NCBI RefSeq assembly: GCF_000384415.1
Contig: NZ_ARVU01000001.1
Location: forward strand, 2,232,001 to 2,296,000
DNA length: 64,000 nt
Origin: Cycloclasticus pugetii PS-1
GTDB lineage: Bacteria; Pseudomonadota; Gammaproteobacteria; Methylococcales; Cycloclasticaceae
Direction: 5' to 3'
The notes below the pieces were generated by a model. That model did no database searches, was not told where the DNA came from, and saw nothing but the letters and a program-made list of their open reading frames with translations. Made by a program: the position numbers and the translations under genes. Positions 28,627-39,361 of the stretch are shown here, one piece after another. Within the stretch, counting starts at the first letter, position 1, and the number at the start of each line of letters is the position of its first letter.

Positions 28627-30009
28627 ATGCCAAATAAAAACTTTTCCACGTTAGCCATTGCCCCTGCTCAGCTTAAAAACTTAGCGAGCCTAGGCTATCA
28701 ACAGATGACACCCATACAAGCCCAAAGCCTGCCTCAGGTCTTAAAAGGCAAGGATGTTGTTGCCCAAGCTAAAACAGGTAGCGGCAAAACCGTTGCCTTT
28801 GGGGTTGGTTTACTGGAAAAAATAAATCCGCGATTTTTTGGCACTCAGGCTTTAATACTCTGCCCTACCAGAGAATTAGCCGATCAAGTCGGTAAAGAGC
28901 TTCGTAAACTCGCCCGTAGTGTGCCTAATATAAAACTGGTACTGCTGTGTGGAGGCAAACCTTTTGGACCACAAGTCGGTTCATTAGAACATGGCGCACA
29001 TATTGTGGTGGGTACACCCGGCCGTATTCAGGATCATCTGAAAAAACGTACTTTAAATATCGGTCAGTTGAAAACCTTAGTATTAGACGAAGCCGATAGA
29101 ATGCTAGACATGGGCTTTGCCGACGTGATGACAGATATCATTGGGCACACGCCTAAGTCTCGTCAAACATTACTCTTTTCAGCCACTTACCCAGATGAAA
29201 TTAAGGCCATGTGCCGCTCTATTCAACGTGACCCTGTCGCCATCACCGTTGAATCAGATCATCAACAAAATGTGATTGAGCAGTTGTTCTACCAAGTTAA
29301 AAAACACGAGCGTAATAATACGTTGCTTGCACTGTTTGAGCACTACCACCCAAATACAGCCGTTGTTTTTTGCCATACCAAGGCGCAGTGTAGTGAGATG
29401 GCTGAGTTTTTACGCGAGCATAATATTGAATCATTAGCGATACACGGCGACCTTGACCAGCGTGAGCGTGACCAAGTACTGGTTCGCTTTGCTAATAATA
29501 GTTGCTCCGTACTGGTTGCAACCGATGTGGCTGCTCGTGGGCTCGATATTAAATCCATCGGCATGGTCATCAATTACGAACTGCCTCGCGATCCTGAAAT
29601 TTACGTGCATCGTATCGGAAGAACCGGCCGTGCCGGCGAAACTGGGCTCGCCATGAGCTTATTTGCTGAACATGAGCAAGTGCGTGTGAAAGCAATTGAA
29701 GAATATCAACACAAACCTTGTTTAATAGATAGCCCTTTATCGTTGGACCGCGATAGTAGCTACAAGCTCTACCCGCCAATGGTTACCATTCAAATTGATG
29801 GCGGCCGTAAAGATAAAATTCGCCCCGGCGATATTTTAGGGGCACTAACCGGCGATGCTGGCTTAGAAGGCAAGCAAATCGGCAAAATAGATATTTTTGA
29901 CCGCTCCAGTTATGTGGCGCTTGAACATGAGGCTGTGCGACAAGCACTGAACTACCTCGCCAATGGGAAAATTAAAGGCCGCCCGGCTAAAGCACGGAAG
30001 GTTCGCTAA
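28627..30009 (+). CDS. dbpA: ATP-dependent RNA helicase DbpA
   Basis: A 460-residue DEAD-box helicase for 50S ribosomal subunit assembly. All motifs are present: AKTGSGKT (Walker A), PTRELA, TPGR, DEAD, SAT, ATDVAARGLDI and HRIGRTGR. The C-terminal 75 residues (VTIQIDGGRKDKIRPGDILGALTGDAGLEG) form the DbpA RNA-recognition domain that binds hairpin 92 of 23S rRNA. This distinguishes it from other DEAD proteins. The start at 28627 is six bases from the hopJ stop. Confidence 0.95.
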   Translation: MPNKNFSTLAIAPAQLKNLASLGYQQMTPIQAQSLPQVLKGKDVVAQAKTGSGKTVAFGVGLLEKINPRFFGTQALILCPTRELADQVGKELRKLARSVPNIKLVLLCGGKPFGPQVGSLEHGAHIVVGTPGRIQDHLKKRTLNIGQLKTLVLDEADRMLDMGFADVMTDIIGHTPKSRQTLLFSATYPDEIKAMCRSIQRDPVAITVESDHQQNVIEQLFYQVKKHERNNTLLALFEHYHPNTAVVFCHTKAQCSEMAEFLREHNIESLAIHGDLDQRERDQVLVRFANNSCSVLVATDVAARGLDIKSIGMVINYELPRDPEIYVHRIGRTGRAGETGLAMSLFAEHEQVRVKAIEEYQHKPCLIDSPLSLDRDSSYKLYPPMVTIQIDGGRKDKIRPGDILGALTGDAGLEGKQIGKIDIFDRSSYVALEHEAVRQALNYLANGKIKGRPAKARKVR

Positions 30010-30048
30010 TTAAAACGGATGTCTACTCTTGTAGAGCGGTTAGTAGCA

Positions 30049-31764
30049 TTAACCGCCTACATAACGTAAACGCTTTTTAGCTTTTAGTTTATGCATATCG
30101 GTCATGATCAGCCCATCTATACAGTGTCCAAAGTTCGCATCTACATTAAAATCAATGTAGCGAACACCGCCTTCATCACATAAATCGGCGTATTGCTTGT
30201 ATAAGGTTGGTACGGTGACATTCATATGCGCTAAGTGTTCTTTCATGACTCTAAAGTCGTCACTTTGATTATTGCCAGTCAGCACATTTGCCACCTGCTT
30301 TTTTATTTCTGGCCTCATAATATAGGGCGTTCGAGAGGTGGCTAAGCAATCGGCATCAGGAAAGTAATGCTGATAGAACGTCACAATCAACGCTTTAGCT
30401 AGTTCAGGGTAAGCATCACTTAAGCTAACAGGGCCAAATAAGTAGCGTGTTGATGGGTACTTCCTAAGGTAGGCGCCAATGCCATACCATAAGTGGTCTA
30501 AGCTGCGTTTACCCCAATACTTAGGGCTGACAAAACTACGGCCAAGTTCTATACCCTGTTCAAAATAAGGAGCAACTTTCTGCATGTTATAGTCAAAAAG
30601 TTCTTGGCTATAAATGCCTCGACCCTTGTCTAAATCCATTAAGCGTTTTACTTCAGCGAGTCGATAAGAGCCTACAATTTCAAGTTCTTGCTCATCCCAC
30701 AAAATAATATGGCGATAATGCTTATCATACCGATCAAGATCTCGGCTTTTGCCTGTGCCTTCACCGACACGCCGAAAAGTCATTTCCCTTAAGCGCCCAA
30801 TTTCATTCATGACCGCAGAGTCCGGTCGATAATCAAATAAGTATATTTTCTTTTCATCGGCTGTTTCGCCCAGTAACTCACCCTCTTTTAACTCATTTTT
30901 CAGGGCCTTTCGATCACGCGGGTGAATAATGGTCTGTTCTGTTTCCAGCAGGCTCTTTTTTCCTTTACCTAGCAAGTAAGCATGGCGACGAACCAATCGC
31001 GCAATTTCTTTACGTTTTAATGGCAAACTATCTATAAAACGGTATGGGATGGGAGCGCCCACCTTGAAGCTTATCGTTTTCGAGTTTTTATTAAAAACCT
31101 CATGCGCTAACAACATGCTTGATAAAGGCTTGTAGAACATTGAACTGCTATAAAAAAGAGATGAGTTCCGCGCCTTAACGTAAATTGGCAAAATAGGAGC
31201 TTGGGTTTTCTTAGTAAAACTTAAGAATCCGCTCGACCATTTTCCGTCACGTACTCCGTTCGGTCTCATTCTTGACACTTCGCCTGCAGGAAAAATAATA
31301 ACGGCTTCTTCATTATTTAAACTCTGCAAAATACGCGAAATACTACTCTTTTGCGTTGATTTTCTTAAATTATCAACGGGTAATAATAGACTGTCTAGCG
31401 CCTTAAACTCCATTAACATGTCATTAACCACTATTTTTACATCGCGGCGCACCTCACCAACAAGCTTTAATAACGATAATCCATCGAGCGCACCCAGTGG
31501 GTGATTAGCAACAATAATTACGCGGCCACTGGCGGGGATATTAGCCCTGTCACTGTGTGATGCTGAGTAACTAAAGTTAAAAAATGCAAATACTTGATCA
31601 ATAAAATCAAACCCCTCGTCATCTTGATGATCTTCTAGGAATTGATTCACTTCATTTTCATGCATCAGTTTTTTTAAAAAACCAACCGTTGGTTTTTTAA
31701 ACCATGAGCCACGTTGCTCAAAATTTGGGAATTTTTGCTCTATTGTTTGCTCAATATTTAGCAT
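30049..31764 (-). CDS. fused lysophospholipid-type acyltransferase and GNAT acyltransferase (OlsF-like)
   Basis: A 571-residue protein with two acyltransferase halves. The N-terminal PlsC-like half (about 60-270) shows NHPLGALDG (H88, D94), FPAGEVSR near 158 and PILPIYVKAR near 190, the motifs of hemolysin-type acyltransferases. The C-terminal half (about 310-560) resembles the OlsB/hemolysin GNAT family, with GRSFVSPKYW and LFGPVSLSD segments. This architecture matches OlsF, described in Serratia and Flavobacterium as a bifunctional enzyme that builds ornithine lipids. The amino-acid headgroup cannot be proven here. Single gene, divergent from the SulP transporter; a small hairpin (30036-30056) overlaps its stop. 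Confidence 0.82.
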   Translation of the reverse strand: MLNIEQTIEQKFPNFEQRGSWFKKPTVGFLKKLMHENEVNQFLEDHQDDEGFDFIDQVFAFFNFSYSASHSDRANIPASGRVIIVANHPLGALDGLSLLKLVGEVRRDVKIVVNDMLMEFKALDSLLLPVDNLRKSTQKSSISRILQSLNNEEAVIIFPAGEVSRMRPNGVRDGKWSSGFLSFTKKTQAPILPIYVKARNSSLFYSSSMFYKPLSSMLLAHEVFNKNSKTISFKVGAPIPYRFIDSLPLKRKEIARLVRRHAYLLGKGKKSLLETEQTIIHPRDRKALKNELKEGELLGETADEKKIYLFDYRPDSAVMNEIGRLREMTFRRVGEGTGKSRDLDRYDKHYRHIILWDEQELEIVGSYRLAEVKRLMDLDKGRGIYSQELFDYNMQKVAPYFEQGIELGRSFVSPKYWGKRSLDHLWYGIGAYLRKYPSTRYLFGPVSLSDAYPELAKALIVTFYQHYFPDADCLATSRTPYIMRPEIKKQVANVLTGNNQSDDFRVMKEHLAHMNVTVPTLYKQYADLCDEGGVRYIDFNVDANFGHCIDGLIMTDMHKLKAKKRLRYVGG

Positions 31765-31992
31765 ACTGCTTAATCGTCCGTTATTTTTACTAAAATTTTC
31801 GAGGGCTAGCCAGCAAAAACGTGCTTATAAAGCATTAGCGATGGCATCAAACCTTGATCCGTTTTCATGAGGGTTTTCCTAGTTCATATCACTATTTAGT
31901 TTTTAATTTATCGCTAGAATAATCTTTGTTTATGAACGTTTTATAACAATTTCTTGACGCTTTAATGAATGCTGCAAATGCACACTCTCTGC

Positions 31993-31998
31993 TATAAT
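31993..31998 (+). promoter_or_regulatory. -10 box candidate ahead of sulP
   Basis: A consensus TATAAT lies 59 bases before the SulP start codon in an AT-rich divergent region (31765-32056, 292 bases). No convincing -35 sits at 16-18 bases upstream; the TTGACG at 31954 is too far away. Confidence 0.35.
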
Positions 31999-32056
31999 GT
32001 TCGATTGAATGTTTCCATTATGTTAATGCTCCTTATATAACTGTCTGCAAATCCCT

Positions 32057-33613
32057 ATGTTTCAACTTATCCTTTCTCGTTCTCAAAGCCTAAAAAGTGA
32101 CCTTCTTTCTGGCCTTACCGTTGCACTAGCTCTAGTACCCGAAGCCGTTGCCTTTGCTTTCGTAGCAGGGGTTGAACCCTTAGTCGGTTTATATGCTGCT
32201 TTTATGGTCGGTTTAATTACCGCCGCTATTGGCGGCCGTCCGGGAATGATTTCTGGCGCAACCGGCGCACTGGCTGTTGTTATGGTGAGCTTGGTGGCAA
32301 CTCATGGGGTTGAATATCTATTTGCAACCGTTGTCTTAATGGGTGTTTTACAAGTGCTGGCTGGAGTTTTTCGCTTAGGAAAATTCATTCGCTTAGTGCC
32401 ACACCCTGTGATGTTAGGCTTTGTGAATGGTTTAGCGATTGTTATTTTTATGGCCCAGCTGCAACAATTTCAATTCCTTGATCCGGTCACCGGCGAGCTT
32501 GCTTGGCTACAAGGTGAGCAGATGACATTAATGTTAGGCATGGTGGCACTGACCATGGCCATTATCTATTTCTTACCCAAATTAACGAAGGCCATTCCAT
32601 CATCATTGGCTGCGATCTTAACCATCGTTGCCATTTCTATTGGCTTAGATATGGACTTACGTACCGTTCAAGATGTGCTTGTCGATATGACTGGCGATCC
32701 GGTGGCGACTATTGCTGGCGGCTTACCGCAATTCCATTTCCCTAGCGTGCCGCTAAATCTTGAAACGCTGAAAATTATTTTCCCTTATGCGCTGATTCTT
32801 GCTGCCATTGGTTTAATTGAGTCTTTATTAACCTTAACTCTGATTGATGAGATAACTGAGACACGTGGCCGTGGAAATAAAGAATGCATTGGTCAAGGCG
32901 TTGCCAATGTGGCTACCGGTTTTTTTGGTGGTATGGGTGGCTGCGCGATGATTGGTCAAAGCATGATCAATATTAATTCTGGCGGCCGTGGACGCGCCTC
33001 AGGCATTTCTGCTGCGCTATTCTTACTCGCCTTTATTTTAGTTGGCTCATCACTGATTGAAATGATCCCCGTTGCCGCGTTAGTCGGCGTGATGTTTATG
33101 GTGGTACTGGGTACATTTGAATGGGCCAGCTTCCGCTTATTGGGCCGCATCCCAACTTCCGATACGCTTGTGGGTATTACTGTTGCGGTTGTTACCGTGC
33201 TAACTGATTTAGCCATTGCGGTTGTCGTGGGAGTCTTAATGTCTACCTTAGTGTTTGCTTGGAAACATGCCAAAAACATGCACTTTGATATTGAAGAAAA
33301 AGATGGCGTTAAGATCTATAAGCCAACTGGACCACTCTTTTTCGCTTCAATCCACCACTTTCGTGATCAGTTTGACCCCATTAACGACCCACAAGAAGTG
33401 ATTGTTGATTTTGCACGTTCACGCGTGTCTGACCATTCAGGCATTGAAGCCATTGACGCCTTGGCAGAGCGGTATATGAAGCAAGGCAAAACACTGCATT
33501 TACGTCATTTAAGCCCAGAGTGCATCAAATTATTACACAAGGCTAGAAAGCTAATTGAAGTTAACGTGATTGAAGACCCAAAATATTCAATTGCTGATGA
33601 TGAACTAGGCTAA
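32057..33613 (+). CDS. SulP family anion transporter with STAS domain
   Basis: A 518-residue inner-membrane carrier. About twelve hydrophobic segments, beginning with [22 protein letters not shown] (the SulP signature), precede a cytoplasmic STAS domain (about 410-510) with the [22 protein letters not shown] stretch. Substrates in the family are sulfate, bicarbonate or other anions. The QQFQFLDP and long [12 protein letters not shown] regions resemble the bicarbonate/sulfate group of marine bacteria, but the cargo cannot be settled. No carbonic anhydrase or sulfur genes are adjacent. Confidence 0.9.
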   Translation: MFQLILSRSQSLKSDLLSGLTVALALVPEAVAFAFVAGVEPLVGLYAAFMVGLITAAIGGRPGMISGATGALAVVMVSLVATHGVEYLFATVVLMGVLQVLAGVFRLGKFIRLVPHPVMLGFVNGLAIVIFMAQLQQFQFLDPVTGELAWLQGEQMTLMLGMVALTMAIIYFLPKLTKAIPSSLAAILTIVAISIGLDMDLRTVQDVLVDMTGDPVATIAGGLPQFHFPSVPLNLETLKIIFPYALILAAIGLIESLLTLTLIDEITETRGRGNKECIGQGVANVATGFFGGMGGCAMIGQSMININSGGRGRASGISAALFLLAFILVGSSLIEMIPVAALVGVMFMVVLGTFEWASFRLLGRIPTSDTLVGITVAVVTVLTDLAIAVVVGVLMSTLVFAWKHAKNMHFDIEEKDGVKIYKPTGPLFFASIHHFRDQFDPINDPQEVIVDFARSRVSDHSGIEAIDALAERYMKQGKTLHLRHLSPECIKLLHKARKLIEVNVIEDPKYSIADDELG

Positions 33614-33628
33614 CAATGTTAGCCTGCC

Positions 33629-35743
33629 TTACATAGAGGCTTGAACGCATTTAATAATGCCGTATTCATACTCTTCATCCAAGGCCTCATAGATAGGTTT
33701 AATGCGGCCTTTTGACTCATCTTCCAAAGACTCTATAGTCATGATGATTTCTTGATATTCACTGTCGTCTAAATCGAGTACCTCTTTGACATCCAGTAGC
33801 CCTACTTCAATTGCATCGGCTAAATGTCCATATACCGTGTTTTCTTTCATATCGCGCTGTGTTGCAATCGCCTTTATATCTAAACCCTCTTGATACAACA
33901 TGAGCGTCTCATTAACCGTTGCGCTAAGCCGATTATTCAATAATTCTGCTAACGGGTACTTTGCAATTTCTGCCAAAAAAACCTGGCCATAACGCTTTAT
34001 TTTTTGATCACCCACGCCACTGATATACCGCATATCGCCAATCTCAACCGGGCGCTTTTTAATCATTTCCATTAAGGTTGCATCATGAAAAATGACATAG
34101 GGCGGCACACCACTGTCTTCCGCTAGTTGCGTTCTCAAAGCTCGTAAAGCGTCCCATAACGGCTCGTCTTGTGGGCGAACAGGGCTTTTCTTCTTTTTTT
34201 CTGTTGCCAGCTTTTCTTCTTTTGTTTGCTTTCTTAGCGCCAGTTTTTGTTCACCACGTAACACTGGTCGGCATTTTTCTGTCAGTGTTAGCGAGCCATG
34301 GCTTTCTGCTTCAACATTAATAAAGCCAAGCGCTATCAACTGCCTAAAAATAGTTCGCCATTCCATCGTTGAGAATTCTTTACCAATGCCAAAGGTACTT
34401 AACTGCTCGTGCTGGTTTTGCCGGATACGGTCATCAGCCTTGCCCATTAAGACATCAATAATATAATTAACGCCAAAGCGTTGCCCTGTACGATAAATGC
34501 TCGATAAAATCTTTTGCGCCGCTTCAGAACCATCCCATTTTTCAGGCGGTGTTGTGCAATTATCACAGGCACCACATGGCTGTTCTAAACGCTCATCAAA
34601 GTAGCCTAGCAAGGCTTGCCGCCGACAAGCAATCAGCTCGCAAAGCCCCAGCATAGATTCTAATTTATTATGCTCAACACGTTTATGCGCCTCATCGGCA
34701 TTGGAGTTTTGCATAAATTGTCGCAGCGTCAATACATCTTGCAAGCCATACGCCATCCATGCATTTGCAGGCTCGCCATCACGGCCTGCACGACCGGTTT
34801 CTTGATAATACGCCTCAATACTTTTTGGTAAACTTAAGTGCGCTACAAAACGTACATCCGGCTTATCTATGCCCATACCAAAGGCGATTGTAGCGACAAT
34901 AATCACCCCTTCATCGCGTAAAAAACGCTGTTGGTTTTTTTGCCTAAGCTCTTGCGATAAGCCCGCGTGATAAGGCAATGCGATACGCCCTTGTTCTGTT
35001 AACCATTCGGCAGTCGCTTCTACTTTCTTGCGTGATAGGCAATACACAATGCCTGCATCTTGCGCATGATTTTCCTGTATAAAGCGCCACAACCGTAATT
35101 TCGGGTTATTACCTTCAGAAATAGCATAGTGAATATTCGGCCGATCAAAACTATTGATGAATACCCGCGCCCCTTCAAGTTGTAATTGCGCAATAATTTC
35201 ATCGCGCGTACGTTGATCAGCTGTGGCGGTTAATGCAATACGCGGCACTTGTGGAAAACGCTCATGCAGCACACGTAACTTTTGATATTCTGGCCTAAAG
35301 TCATGCCCCCATTGCGATACACAATGCGCCTCATCAATCGCAAACAAGGCAATATGGCAGCGCTCCAACAACGACAGCATAATAGGGTTCAACAACCTTT
35401 CTGGCGCTACATACAATAAATCTAAAGCGCCATTTAATAATTGCGCCTCCACTTCTCGCGCCTCAGCGACATCGAGTGTTGAGTTTAAATAGGCTGCTTT
35501 AATACCCAGTTGATTAAGCGCATCCACCTGATCCTGCATCAGCGCAATCAATGGCGATACAATAATCGCAGTGCCATCACGCAATAAGGCTGGAATTTGG
35601 TAGCACAGCGACTTACCGCCGCCAGTGGGCATCAGCACAAAGGCATCGCGCCCTTGCTCTAACTCATGAATAATCTCACCTTGTGGCTCACGAAAAGCGT
35701 CGTAACCAAACGTTGACTGTAAAATAGATTGCGCGCGATTCAT
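33629..35743 (-). CDS. recQ: ATP-dependent DNA helicase RecQ
   Basis: A 3'-5' DNA helicase of the RecF recombination pathway, 704 residues. Walker A is PTGGGKS (39-45), the DEAH box is at 137-140, and motif VI is [10 protein letters not shown]. The RQC zinc cluster Cys residues are seen in CELIACRR and CGACDNC, and an HRDC domain lies near 525-600. A further C-terminal helix-turn-helix extension (about 610-704) is the HTH_40 type seen in longer RecQ proteins. I chose the ATG at 35743; the codon before it is TTG. It converges on sulP with 15 bases between stops. Confidence 0.95.
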   Translation of the reverse strand: MNRAQSILQSTFGYDAFREPQGEIIHELEQGRDAFVLMPTGGGKSLCYQIPALLRDGTAIIVSPLIALMQDQVDALNQLGIKAAYLNSTLDVAEAREVEAQLLNGALDLLYVAPERLLNPIMLSLLERCHIALFAIDEAHCVSQWGHDFRPEYQKLRVLHERFPQVPRIALTATADQRTRDEIIAQLQLEGARVFINSFDRPNIHYAISEGNNPKLRLWRFIQENHAQDAGIVYCLSRKKVEATAEWLTEQGRIALPYHAGLSQELRQKNQQRFLRDEGVIIVATIAFGMGIDKPDVRFVAHLSLPKSIEAYYQETGRAGRDGEPANAWMAYGLQDVLTLRQFMQNSNADEAHKRVEHNKLESMLGLCELIACRRQALLGYFDERLEQPCGACDNCTTPPEKWDGSEAAQKILSSIYRTGQRFGVNYIIDVLMGKADDRIRQNQHEQLSTFGIGKEFSTMEWRTIFRQLIALGFINVEAESHGSLTLTEKCRPVLRGEQKLALRKQTKEEKLATEKKKKSPVRPQDEPLWDALRALRTQLAEDSGVPPYVIFHDATLMEMIKKRPVEIGDMRYISGVGDQKIKRYGQVFLAEIAKYPLAELLNNRLSATVNETLMLYQEGLDIKAIATQRDMKENTVYGHLADAIEVGLLDVKEVLDLDDSEYQEIIMTIESLEDESKGRIKPIYEALDEEYEYGIIKCVQASM

Positions 35744-35929
35744 CAATTCAAGGGCTAATAAAAAATATAATTATCGCATAAACAAGCCTATCCGCAGCTA
35801 AACGAATCGGCTCACATTCAATGACATTATCAATACCAGAAGCAAATTAGGCGGTGCTTACTTGTCGTTTAAGCAGCGCTCTCAGGCTTTAGGTATAATG
35901 CCATCTTTCCCATCTGTACGACCCAAAAC

Positions 35930-37813
35930 ATGTTGAAGTTAAGCAACGTATCGCTCCGCCGAGGAACTAAAGTATTATTCGAGAATGTTTCCTTTACCGT
36001 GCACGCAGGTCAGCGCGTTGGCATTAGCGGTGCCAATGGCTGTGGTAAGTCCAGTTTATTTGCGATGGTGTTAGATAGTCTCCAGCCCGATAGCGGTGAT
36101 TTTTCTATTCAATCGGGTTTTGTGATTGCCCACGTTGCCCAAGAGTTGACCGCCACTGAGCAAGCGGCTATTGAATTTGTGATCGATGGCGATAAAGAAC
36201 TCCGCGATATTCAGCAAAAAATAGCCCAAGCAGAAGAACAACACGACGGCCACCGTGCCGCCGAGCTGTATGCTGAACTAGAAACCATTCAAGGCTACAC
36301 CGCCAACTCGCGGGCAGCTATTTTAATGAATGGACTGGGCTTTAAAGCCACCGATTTAAACAACCCTGTTACCAGCTTTTCGGGTGGCTGGCGCGTACGT
36401 TTAAACCTTGCAAAGGCGCTCATGTGCCGCTCCGATCTGCTATTGTTGGACGAGCCAACCAATCACTTAGACTTAGATGCCGTTATTTGGCTACAAGAGT
36501 GGTTACAAAGTTATGCTGGAACCCTGTTACTTATTTCGCACGATAGGGACTTTTTAGACGCCGTTGTCGGCAATATTCTACATATTGAGCAACAAAGTGC
36601 GATGCTTTATAGCGGCAATTATTCTCAATTTGAACGCGCTAGGGCTGAACGCTTGGCGCAGCAACAATCTAATTTTGAACGACAACAAAAAGAACGCGCA
36701 CATATTCAAAGTTATGTTGATCGGTTTAAAGCGAAAGCTACCAAAGCCAAACAAGCACAAAGTCGCTTAAAAGCACTGGAGCGGATGGAATTGATTTCTG
36801 CCGCACACATTGACTCTCCTTTTCACTTTGCGTTTTTCAAGCCTGAACGAGTCTCAAACCCACTGATCAAAGTTGAAAAGACAACACTGGCCTACAGCGA
36901 CAATGTCATTTTAAATAATGTGTCTCTGTCTATAAAACCCGGTGATCGCCTTGCATTATTAGGCCCAAACGGCGCCGGTAAATCGACATTAATTAAGCTT
37001 CTCGCAGAAGAAAACAAGCCAACAAGCGGCAGCATTGAATGTGCCGAAAGCCTTAAAGTTGGTTATTTCGCACAGCACCAGTTAGAGCAATTAGATCCTA
37101 ATGCATCACCCTTATTGCATTTGCAGCGATTAGATAAAAAAACCACCGAACGTGATTTAAGAAACTTTCTTGGTGGTTTCGGCTTTCATGCTGACAAAAC
37201 TCTAGAAGCCATCGCGCCCTTTTCTGGAGGCGAAAAAGCAAGGCTAGCTCTCGCACTTCTGGTTTATCAAAAGCCTAATTTATTATTGCTTGATGAACCG
37301 ACCAACCATTTAGATATAGAAATGCGCCATGCCTTAAGTGCCTCCTTACAAGAGTTTAGTGGCGCAATGATTATTGTTTCCCATGATCGACACTTGCTGC
37401 GCACCATCACTGATCAGTTTTTACTCGTCTCTGGCGGCAAAATAACACCCTTTGATGGCGACCTAGGTGACTACGCCGACTGGGTAAAAAATCAAGCCAA
37501 AGAAAATGACAGCGCCCCCTCTAGCGACAAAAACGTTAATGCTCGTAAAGAACAAAAACAGCAGCAAGCGAATAACAGGCAACAGCAAAAACCACTACGC
37601 GACGCCCTAAGAAAAGCAGAAAAACAACTCGATAAATTGCAGGAGAAACAACAACAGCTTGAAGCCAAACTGGCTGATAGCGATTTATACCATCAAGATA
37701 AGAAGCAACAATTAGCCGACATTATTAATGAAAAGAGCAGCATTGATGAACAACTAGCCAAAACCGAAGAGGCTTGGCTGACGGCACAAGAAGCGCTCGA
37801 AGAGCTTATATAA
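35930..37813 (+). CDS. ABC-F family ATPase (YheS-like)
   Basis: A cytoplasmic ABC-F protein of 627 residues with two ATPase cassettes and no membrane part; ABC-F proteins act on the ribosome. Walker A motifs are GANGCGKSS and GPNGAGKST, signatures are FSGGWRVRL and FSGGEKARL, and Walker B segments are LLLLDEPTNHLD in both halves. The interdomain linker is rich in Gln and Lys, and a charged coiled-coil tail (about 525-627) resembles YheS. A TATAAT at 35894-35899 precedes the gene by about 30 bases. It is divergent from recQ. Confidence 0.92.
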   Translation: MLKLSNVSLRRGTKVLFENVSFTVHAGQRVGISGANGCGKSSLFAMVLDSLQPDSGDFSIQSGFVIAHVAQELTATEQAAIEFVIDGDKELRDIQQKIAQAEEQHDGHRAAELYAELETIQGYTANSRAAILMNGLGFKATDLNNPVTSFSGGWRVRLNLAKALMCRSDLLLLDEPTNHLDLDAVIWLQEWLQSYAGTLLLISHDRDFLDAVVGNILHIEQQSAMLYSGNYSQFERARAERLAQQQSNFERQQKERAHIQSYVDRFKAKATKAKQAQSRLKALERMELISAAHIDSPFHFAFFKPERVSNPLIKVEKTTLAYSDNVILNNVSLSIKPGDRLALLGPNGAGKSTLIKLLAEENKPTSGSIECAESLKVGYFAQHQLEQLDPNASPLLHLQRLDKKTTERDLRNFLGGFGFHADKTLEAIAPFSGGEKARLALALLVYQKPNLLLLDEPTNHLDIEMRHALSASLQEFSGAMIIVSHDRHLLRTITDQFLLVSGGKITPFDGDLGDYADWVKNQAKENDSAPSSDKNVNARKEQKQQQANNRQQQKPLRDALRKAEKQLDKLQEKQQQLEAKLADSDLYHQDKKQQLADIINEKSSIDEQLAKTEEAWLTAQEALEELI

Positions 37814-37955
37814 TCAGTTAAAGAGCCTAGCCCAGTTTGTGGCCGAAAAAACAGTTAACTAACCATAATAAGCCTCAATTTTATATTGGGCACGCTTGAT
37901 TAACGCTTACAAATGCGTAACATCAGCACCTATTACGTGAATGGACAACATTGGA

Positions 37956-38189
37956 ATGAGCGAAAAAACTAACAAAGACCCTCTACACGGCCTTACACTT
38001 GAGGCGATTGTTACTAGCCTTGTTGAACATTATGGCTGGGAGAGTTTAGGCCAGCAAATAAACATTCGTTGTTTCATCAGTGATCCATCTGTTAAATCTA
38101 GCCTTAAGTTTCTTCGCAAAACACCTTGGGCTAGGAAAAAAGTGGAGACGCTTTACCTTGCAACACAAAATAGCGTTTGGAAAAAATAA
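37956..38189 (+). CDS. VF530 family DNA-binding protein
   Basis: A 77-residue basic protein of the VF530 (DUF2132) family. The signature runs [20 protein letters not shown], then INIRCF, then [15 protein letters not shown]. The structure known for Vibrio VF530 is a small helical fold proposed to bind DNA. Two in-frame ATGs are possible, 37941 and 37956; the shorter one is nearer the family start, but neither has a good ribosome site. Confidence 0.85.
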   Translation: MSEKTNKDPLHGLTLEAIVTSLVEHYGWESLGQQINIRCFISDPSVKSSLKFLRKTPWARKKVETLYLATQNSVWKK

Positions 38190-38278
38190 TTCCTATTAGA
38201 TACTGCAAATAGCCGCCCATTCCAGCCTAATTGAAAGGTAGGCACCGCTGACACTATTCAAGTTTAAAAAAGGCTAAA

Positions 38279-39361
38279 TTGACCCCTAAGAAAAAAGTTG
38301 AATTCCTGATTATTGGCCAAGGGCTAGCCGGTAGCTTGTTGGGCTGGCGACTTATTCAACAAGGCCACTCTGTTTTACTCCTTGACCCTTGCCTTACGCA
38401 CACCGCATCGCGCACCGCGGCTGGCTTAATTAACCCGGTAACGGGCAAAAGGTTAGTTAAAACTGACCATGTCGAACAATACCTTACAGCAGCAAAAGAA
38501 CTTTATGCAGAACTGGCTAATTTCTTTGGTCTCACCTTTCTGCATGAAAGGAAACAGGTTCGCCTATTCCAATCAGAGGCTGAGCTAAACCAGTGGAACA
38601 AGCGAAAAAATCAGGCTGAGTATGCACCTTTCTTGGCTGAACGTTTCAATGCAAAAGATAAAAAATACCTAAAAGAAACATCCTTGGGTGGTTTCAAGCA
38701 ACAGCAATGTGCTTACCTTGATACTGTTGCTTTACTCGATCATTTGCGTGATTTTTTCCTGCATCAAGGCTGCTTCATCAAGGCACAAATTGACTTGAGT
38801 GAACTTAACATCAGTTCATCATCAGTTGAATGGCATGACCACACTGCCGATAAAATAATTTTTTGTGATGGCTATCACTTACAATATAACCCATGGTTTT
38901 CATGGCTTCCTTTGCAGCCTGTACAAGGTGATATTTTAACCCTGAAAACAGATCAGCCTTTGCCAAATGAAATTGTGCAGTTTGGCAAATGGTTACTGCC
39001 CCTTGCTAACGGGCAACTCAAATTGGGGGCCAGTTGGCAATGGCAACCACTGGATGAGAAACCTAACGAAAAAGCTGCTCTTGAGTTACTCGATGCCTGT
39101 TACCCGTATTTTCCGCACTTAAGGCAAGCTCAACGATTAGAACACAACGTTGGTATTCGCCCTGGCACTCGCGACAAGCAACCCTTTTTAGGCCAGCATC
39201 CTGAGCAGTCTAACTTACTCGTTTTTAACGGTTTCGGCTCCAAGGGCTCACTCCTCATTCCGTGGCATGCAGAACGCTTTTTACGTTACTTAACTCACGC
39301 TGAGCCGTTACCAACATCCGCTGATATTAATAGGTATACACATGACTATTTCACTCGTTAA
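38279..39361 (+). CDS. FAD-dependent oxidoreductase resembling the MnmC(o) oxidase domain
   Basis: A 360-residue DAO-fold flavoprotein. The dinucleotide loop is GQGLAGS near residues 13-19, and the C-terminal FAD segment GIRPGTRDKQPFLG is of the kind found in MnmC and glycine oxidases. The C-terminal half of enterobacterial MnmC removes the carboxymethyl group from cmnm5s2U in tRNA. This protein is the right size and type to be a free-standing version. The next gene, overlapping by 20 bases, is an MnmM-type methyltransferase that would perform the following step. The start is TTG at 38279; there is no nearby ATG. A generic amino-acid oxidase is the alternative. Confidence 0.8.
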   Translation: MTPKKKVEFLIIGQGLAGSLLGWRLIQQGHSVLLLDPCLTHTASRTAAGLINPVTGKRLVKTDHVEQYLTAAKELYAELANFFGLTFLHERKQVRLFQSEAELNQWNKRKNQAEYAPFLAERFNAKDKKYLKETSLGGFKQQQCAYLDTVALLDHLRDFFLHQGCFIKAQIDLSELNISSSSVEWHDHTADKIIFCDGYHLQYNPWFSWLPLQPVQGDILTLKTDQPLPNEIVQFGKWLLPLANGQLKLGASWQWQPLDEKPNEKAALELLDACYPYFPHLRQAQRLEHNVGIRPGTRDKQPFLGQHPEQSNLLVFNGFGSKGSLLIPWHAERFLRYLTHAEPLPTSADINRYTHDYFTR

